Origin: Desertimonas sp963772825
GTDB lineage: Bacteria; Actinomycetota; Acidimicrobiia; Acidimicrobiales; Ilumatobacteraceae
Assembly: GCA_963772825.1 (NCBI GenBank)
Contig: CAVYYX010000015.1
Coordinates: 62,001 to 126,000 of the forward strand
Direction of reading: 5' to 3'
DNA length: 64,000 bases
Below, piece by piece: positions 59,606 through 64,000 of this stretch (position 1 is its first letter; each line of letters starts with the position of its first letter). Below the pieces are notes generated by a model. It was not told where the DNA came from, ran no database searches, and saw nothing but the letters and a program-made list of their open reading frames with translations. The position numbers and the translations under genes were made by a program.

Positions 59606-60775
59606 ATGGAGATGCTGGACCAGTCGGTCGTCGGTGCCGCCAAATCGATCGCCGACCGGTGGCGACCCGAGCAGGCAGAACGCCAGGCGCGACGGAACCT
59701 TGATCGAGCCGACTTCGCGGCGCTGGGCGAAGGGCGACTCTGGGCGACGGTCGTGCCAACGGACATGGGCGGGTTGTGGTGCGATGCGCAGACCTCGCTG
59801 CGTCCGGTGTGCGACGCGCTGCGCCTGATCGCCGCCGCGGATTCGTCGGTGGCGCTGGTCGCCGCGATGCACCCGTCGGTGATCGCCTTCTGGTTGGCGA
59901 ACCCCAGCCCGGAGGACGACGACTGGACTACCCAGCGCGACGCGGTGCTCGCCAGCGCAGCAGCCGGGGAGCAGTGGGGAACGGTCACGTCCGAACCGGG
60001 TAGCGGCGGCGATCTGAGCCGAACTCGGGCCGTAGCCACCCCGGACGACGGTGCCCGACGTCTTCCCGGGCGCCCCTACAAGGTGTCCGGCGACAAACAC
60101 TTCGGGAGCGGCCTCGGTGTCAGCCGCTGGATGGTGACGACGGCGATCCCCGAGGGTGAGACGGAACCCGCCATCTTCGTGCTCGACGTCCTCGCGGCGA
60201 ACGGAGGGTTGATCGATGGCGTGCACATCACCGCCGAATGGGACGGCGTGGGCATGGCCGCGACGCAGAGTCACGCGGTGCGGCTCGACGGCGCTCCGGC
60301 GGTCCGTTTCGGACGTGACGAGCCACTCGACGCCCTCATGCGCGCACCGATGCCGTGGGTCCTCATCCTGTTCACCTCGGTCACCCTCGGCGTGGTCGAC
60401 GCGGCGATCAGCAGGTCGAGGGAGCGGTTGGCCGCCAAGCTCGACGAGTTGAGGGCGTTCGAGCGGGTCGAGTGGGCCGCCGCGGAGCAGGACCACTGGG
60501 TCGCCGTTCAGGCGTTCGAAGGAGCGCTGCGGGCAATCGAGGCCGGCGATCCGGCCGTGGCCGCGCACGCCGCGCTGCGGGCCAAGGAGGCCGTCGCCGG
60601 TCTCGCCGAGGACGTGCTGCGCCGCCTCTGCAGGGTCCACGGGGGCGGATCGTTCTCCCGCAGCTCGCCGTTCGCCCACTGGTTCGAGGACGTCCGGGCC
60701 CTTGGGTTCCTCCGGCCCCCGTGGGCCCTGGCCTACGACCGTCTCTTCGACACCTCGTTCCTCCCCCAGGATTAG
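59606..60775 (+). CDS. Acyl-CoA dehydrogenase-like protein
   Basis: This ~389-residue flavoprotein of the acyl-CoA dehydrogenase fold has the N-terminal helical domain (LRPVCDALRLIAAADSSVALVAAMHP). The FAD/substrate segment reads EQWGTVTSEPGSGGDLSRTRA with PYKVSGDKHFGSG. The C-terminal helices contain GGGSFSRSSPFAHWFEDVRALGF (the GG[GS]...R motif). It could oxidise an acyl-CoA or be a related monooxygenase-type member; the catalytic Glu is not obvious. GTG 59603 directly precedes ATG 59606. It is divergent from rpmE. Confidence 0.85.
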   Translation: MEMLDQSVVGAAKSIADRWRPEQAERQARRNLDRADFAALGEGRLWATVVPTDMGGLWCDAQTSLRPVCDALRLIAAADSSVALVAAMHPSVIAFWLANPSPEDDDWTTQRDAVLASAAAGEQWGTVTSEPGSGGDLSRTRAVATPDDGARRLPGRPYKVSGDKHFGSGLGVSRWMVTTAIPEGETEPAIFVLDVLAANGGLIDGVHITAEWDGVGMAATQSHAVRLDGAPAVRFGRDEPLDALMRAPMPWVLILFTSVTLGVVDAAISRSRERLAAKLDELRAFERVEWAAAEQDHWVAVQAFEGALRAIEAGDPAVAAHAALRAKEAVAGLAEDVLRRLCRVHGGGSFSRSSPFAHWFEDVRALGFLRPPWALAYDRLFDTSFLPQD

Positions 60776-60815
60776 CCTCACTTCCAAACCGAACCGACGA
60801 CCGATGCGGCCGGTT

Positions 60816-61520
60816 CTACGTCGGCGGCAGAGAGCTGGCATGGGCGACGCCGCGCCTCACCCACGGTGACAGCTGACGCTTCGTACGCACGCCCGCGGGG
60901 TCGACGCGTAGCCAGCCCGCCATCTCGCGGCGGCGCATCACCATCGGTCGGGTGTGCGGCTTCTCGAGCAGCGCGTCGGTGTCGTCGCGGGCGACGCTCA
61001 GCAGCACGCCGCCCTCGCGGCTGGCGGCGACCGCCAAGTGGCCTCCGACGAGGAATGCGAGACCGCCGAACATCTGCTGCTCACGCACACCGTCGACACC
61101 GAGGTCCAACAGCACTTCGCGGATCCGGTCGGCGAGCTCCTCGTCGAATCCCGACGGCGCAAGCCGTGCCGGCGCGGCGAAGTCGCCGGCCTCGGCGAGC
61201 AGCTGCTCCCACACGCCTGGGTCGGGATCGGGGATCGTTACCCACTCGCGGAACACACGTCCGTTCGGGGCGAACGGCTCGCCGGTACCATCGGCGATCA
61301 GCTCGGCCACGCGCTCCCGCGGCAGCTTGACGACGAGCGACTCGGCCCGCGAATCGTACGAGGCGAAGAAGCGGCCCGCCCGACGCACACAGGGGTAGCC
61401 CATCATCGTCGAGCGCCCGACCGCCGGGTCGTACAAGAGGTCGTCGGTCAACTCGTCGTAGAGCTTGCGGGCATCGCTCGCCGTCCTGCCGGTTCGCTCG
61501 ACTCGCTCGCTCACGCCCAT
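60816..61520 (-). CDS. Fusion of a YjbR/MmcQ-like domain and a TfoX N-terminal-like domain
   Basis: This 234-residue protein has two small alpha/beta domains. The first (residues ~10-110) has YDPAVGRSTMMGYPCVRRAGRFFASYDSRAESLVVKLP, related to the YjbR/MmcQ or DUF1801-like group. The second (~125-225) has the TfoX N-domain pattern: VREQQMFGGLAFLVGGHLAVAASREGGVLLSVARDDTDALL, then MAGWLRVDP. No catalytic motif is known for either. ATG 61520 starts five bases before the convergent-in-frame VOC stop, i.e. the VOC gene is just upstream and probably co-transcribed. Confidence 0.75.
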   Translation of the reverse strand: MGVSERVERTGRTASDARKLYDELTDDLLYDPAVGRSTMMGYPCVRRAGRFFASYDSRAESLVVKLPRERVAELIADGTGEPFAPNGRVFREWVTIPDPDPGVWEQLLAEAGDFAAPARLAPSGFDEELADRIREVLLDLGVDGVREQQMFGGLAFLVGGHLAVAASREGGVLLSVARDDTDALLEKPHTRPMVMRRREMAGWLRVDPAGVRTKRQLSPWVRRGVAHASSLPPT

Positions 61521-61525
61521 CAGTC

Positions 61526-61912
61526 TCACGCAGGCGGAGTGAAGACACCGAACAGGCTGCCGACGGCATCGCGCAGGTAGGCGAATGGCGGCCCCGCCGC
61601 CGGTTCGAGATCTTTGCTGACGACCTTGCCGCCGAGCCGCTCGGCCGTCTCGCAGGTGGCGGCGACGTCGGTGACGGCGATGTAGAACACGGCGTGGCCG
61701 GGCATCGCGCCGCCGGTCGCCACGACGCCGCCGAACGGGACGTCGCTGCCGGGGAGCGCCGCCACCCGATAGTCAACGTCGGTCGTCGCGGGGTCGGCGA
61801 ACGGGCTGAACGTCCAGCCGAACAGATCGGCATAGAACGAGGTGGCGGTGTCGGGGTCGTCGGTAGCCACCTCGAACCAAGCGAGCAGGTTGGGGGTGAA
61901 GGTGTTGGTCAT
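61526..61912 (-). CDS. VOC-family (glyoxalase/bleomycin-resistance-like) protein
   Basis: This 128-residue protein has the paired beta-alpha-beta-beta-beta units of VOC metal enzymes. LLAWFEVATDDPDTATSFYADLFGWTF and VFYIAVTDVAATCETAERLGGKVV are the two half-module starts. Some metal-ligand positions are not the usual His/Glu, so it may be a binding rather than catalytic member. ATG 61912 gives the compact form; an extended frame to 61975 exists. Confidence 0.85.
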   Translation of the reverse strand: MTNTFTPNLLAWFEVATDDPDTATSFYADLFGWTFSPFADPATTDVDYRVAALPGSDVPFGGVVATGGAMPGHAVFYIAVTDVAATCETAERLGGKVVSKDLEPAAGPPFAYLRDAVGSLFGVFTPPA

Positions 61913-61993
61913 GGCGCCGAGCGTGCACGCGCCCGGCGACAACCCTGTGTCGGTGTTTGTCGGTGGTTCGGCCACTCCCGGGATCGCCGGGCC

Positions 61994-63796
61994 TCACATG
62001 CTGGGTTGCTTGGCGATCTCGTTGAGGAACTCGGCGTTGGTTCTGAACGTCTTGAGGCGGTCGATCAACAGCTCGAGGCCTGGGGCCGCGTTGCCGTCGG
62101 CGGCGAGGCCGCTGAGCACACGGCGCAGCTTCCACACCATCTGCAGCTGCTTGCGGTCGAACAGCAACTCCTCGTGGCGTGTGCTCGACGCATCGACGTC
62201 GATCGCCGGGTAGATGCGCCGCTCGGCGAGGCGCCGATCGAGGCGCAGCTCCATGTTGCCGGTGCCCTTGAACTCCTCGAAGATCGCCTCGTCCATCCGG
62301 CTATTCGTCTCCACCAAGGCGGTGGCGAGGATCGTCAGCGAGCCGCCCTCTTCGATGTTGCGGGCCGCGCCGAAGAACTTCTTTGGCGGGTACAAGGCGC
62401 CGGCGTCGATACCACCGGACAGGATCCGGCCACTCGCCGGGGCGGCGAGGTTGTAGGCGCGGCTGAGGCGGGTGATCCCGTCGAGGATCACGACGACATC
62501 CTCGCCTTGCTCGACGAGTCGCTTGGCCTTTTCGATCGCCAACTCGGCGACGTGGGTGTGCTCGTCGCTCGGCCGGTCGAACGTCGAAGCGATGACCTCG
62601 CCGCGCTGCACGTGGCGGCGCATGTCGGTGACCTCTTCAGGACGCTCGTCGATGAGCAGGACGATCAGCTTGACCTCTGGGCTGTTCTGTTCGATCGACT
62701 TGGCGATCGTCTTCATGATCGTCGTCTTGCCGGCCTTCGGCGGCGACACGATGATGCCTCGCTGGCCCTTGCCGATGGGCGACACGAGGTCGATGATCCG
62801 AGCCGTCATGTTGCTCGGGTCTGCGGGTTCCTCGAGGTGCAGGTTCTCGTCGGGGAACAGCGCCGTGAGATCTTCGAAACGCGGCCGTCGACGGGCGAGC
62901 TCCGGGTCGCCGCCGTTGACGGTGATCACGTCGAGCAGCGCCGGGTTCTTCTCGTTGCGGCCGGCCGGACGACTCGTGCCGGTGATGTGATCACCCTTGC
63001 GCAGGCCGTACTGGCGGGCCAGCTTGACGGGGATGTAGGAGTCCTCGCGGCTCGGGAGGTACCCCTTGACGCGCAGGAAGCCGTAGCCCTCGTCGCGCAT
63101 GTCGATGTAGCCGGACACTTCCACCGGCTCGTTGGCTGAGATGACGGGCTGGGACTCGAGGTCGGCCTCGACGAACGCCGAATCGTCGCCCTGGGGGCCG
63201 TCACTGCCCCGACCGCCCTTGCGGCGGCGGCGGCGCCGGCGGTTGCGCGACTCGCCGTCGACTGGTGCAGTCGTCGGCTGGCCGGCAGAAACCGGGCCGT
63301 CCTGCGACTGATCCGACGTCTCGGGCGAAGCGGTCGTCGGAGTCGGCGGGGCGTTCCCTGCCGCCGGCATGACCTCGTCGACCTCCGGGGCGTTGGCGCC
63401 GTGGAGGGCGAGCTCCCACTCGGCGAGCGGCTCGCCGTCGTCGCCGAGTACCACGACCGCGCCGCCGGCACTGTCGACGGGCGCGGCAGCATCGACGGCA
63501 CCGACGCTGTCGATGGTGTCGACCGTCGGGGCTTGCGTCGCCAGGGCATCGCCGTTGCCGTGCGTCGAACCGTTGAGGTGATCGGAGCGCGACGGCTCTT
63601 CGGCAAGCGCTGGAAGCTCACCATTGGTGGCGACGGCGACGGGTGCCGACGAGCCGGTCATCTCCAAGATCGAGTCGATGATCTCGGCCTTCTTGGTCCG
63701 GCTGTTCGCCTTGAGACCGAGCGCCTTGGCGATCGCCAGGAGTTGATCCTTGTCCTTCGATTCGAGGACGGATTGTTCGAGTGCCTCTGCGGCCAC
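61994..63796 (-). CDS. rho: Transcription termination factor Rho (actinobacterial, with long basic insert)
   Basis: Rho is a ring-shaped RNA helicase that terminates transcription. The Rho N domain (LLAIAKALGLKANSRTKKAEIIDSIL) is followed by a ~150-residue low-complexity insert ending in an Arg-rich stretch (SRNRRRRRRRKGGRG), typical of actinobacteria. The RNA-binding domain VSGYIDMRDEGYGFLRVKGY and the ATPase core SPPKAGKTTIMKTIA, LIDERPEEVTDMRR, ILDGITRLSRAYN are complete. GTG 63796 with AGAGG seven bases upstream is preferred over the GTG at 63817, which lies within an upstream tandem repeat. Length is ~600 aa. Confidence 0.96.
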   Translation of the reverse strand: MAAEALEQSVLESKDKDQLLAIAKALGLKANSRTKKAEIIDSILEMTGSSAPVAVATNGELPALAEEPSRSDHLNGSTHGNGDALATQAPTVDTIDSVGAVDAAAPVDSAGGAVVVLGDDGEPLAEWELALHGANAPEVDEVMPAAGNAPPTPTTASPETSDQSQDGPVSAGQPTTAPVDGESRNRRRRRRRKGGRGSDGPQGDDSAFVEADLESQPVISANEPVEVSGYIDMRDEGYGFLRVKGYLPSREDSYIPVKLARQYGLRKGDHITGTSRPAGRNEKNPALLDVITVNGGDPELARRRPRFEDLTALFPDENLHLEEPADPSNMTARIIDLVSPIGKGQRGIIVSPPKAGKTTIMKTIAKSIEQNSPEVKLIVLLIDERPEEVTDMRRHVQRGEVIASTFDRPSDEHTHVAELAIEKAKRLVEQGEDVVVILDGITRLSRAYNLAAPASGRILSGGIDAGALYPPKKFFGAARNIEEGGSLTILATALVETNSRMDEAIFEEFKGTGNMELRLDRRLAERRIYPAIDVDASSTRHEELLFDRKQLQMVWKLRRVLSGLAADGNAAPGLELLIDRLKTFRTNAEFLNEIAKQPSM

Positions 63797-63810
63797 GAGG
63801 GTTACCTCTT

Positions 63811-63892
63811 GTTTCACGGGTCTGGGCGGTGTGCCCAGGTTTCACGGGTCTGGGCGGTGTGCCCAGGTTTCACGGGTCTGGGCGGCGCCCAG
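63811..63892. repeat. 28-bp tandem hairpin repeat upstream of rho (three units)
   Basis: GTTTCACGGGTCTGGGCGGT...GTGCCCAG occurs at 63811 and 63839, and a shortened third unit at 63867. Each contains CTGGGC and GCCCAG arms and folds as a small hairpin. The same GGTCTGGGCGG-core hairpin lies in the hppA leader (20264). The next ~108 bases to the window end show no gene. Confidence 0.8.
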
Positions 63893-64000
63893 ACTTCGCG
63901 TTGCTCGCCGTGGCTGGCGGGAGGTGTTGAGGCTTCGGTGTCCGATCTGCGGATTTCGGATGCCCCGGCGCCATCGCCCCACGGTCGAGCGGGAGAACGT

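Noticed and set aside
63893..64000. Start of a further gene upstream of rho
   Set aside because: No frame in this stretch resembles a known protein on either strand.

Overview
The window is high-GC DNA from an actinomycete, most likely Acidimicrobiia (Ilumatobacter/Microthrix-like). This rests on composition, on the rho, rpmE, prfA, prmC, glyA, wecA and F-type ATP synthase genes all lying on the minus strand, on an ATP synthase with two b-type subunits and an 78-residue epsilon, and on the FurA-KatG pair. The taxonomic placement is inference. No rRNA, tRNA, CRISPR array, prophage or transposase was seen.

Layout. 1-9.4 kb is a maltodextrin/glycogen region: the N-terminal part of a GH13 glycosidase (cut by the window edge), an inositol-monophosphatase-family phosphatase, malE-malF-malG (no ATPase in sight), a GT4/GlgA-type glycosyltransferase and an alpha-glucan phosphorylase. 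9.5-19.9 kb holds scattered metabolic genes: AhpD-like, enoyl-CoA hydratase, NAD(P)-binding epimerase, MeaB GTPase, NifU-C, MurA, an MFS transporter, a molybdopterin oxidoreductase and a secreted TolB-like propeller. 20.3-27.9 kb holds a membrane pyrophosphatase, DedA, an alpha/beta hydrolase, a J-domain protein, an unusual internally duplicated protein, GlpX and NhaA. 27.9-29.9 kb holds a sigma factor fused to a zinc-finger anti-sigma-like domain, a membrane segment and a long repeat-rich tail. 30.2-38.3 kb is the ATP synthase operon (atpZ-atpI-like-B-E-F-F2-H-A-G-D-C), followed upstream by wecA and glyA. 41-56 kb is a mostly plus-strand accessory block between glyA and prmC: a MalT/SARP-like regulator, rpiB, a giant VWD-domain lipoprotein, a thiolase, a nucleoside hydrolase, furA-katG, an S9 peptidase and a TerB-like protein. 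56-64 kb is the housekeeping set prmC, prfA, rpmE and rho with small neighbours.

Two things cut across the window. First, there are many short intergenic repeat families. One is a ~62 bp element (8 copies) containing CGTTCCCCGGCCACGC, three of whose copies lie at gene junctions inside the ATP synthase operon and two of which form an 85 bp tandem duplication that includes the prfA start codon. Another is a ~150 bp multi-hairpin element (2 clear copies). There are also hairpin loci built as two direct arms plus one inverted arm, in two sequence families, each present at two distant loci. Second, at least 11 genes are interrupted by single-base frameshifts with conserved protein on both sides, mostly one extra base. 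katG alone has eight. Sequencing or assembly error is the simplest explanation for most, so I annotate these as genes with frameshifts; katG may be an exception.
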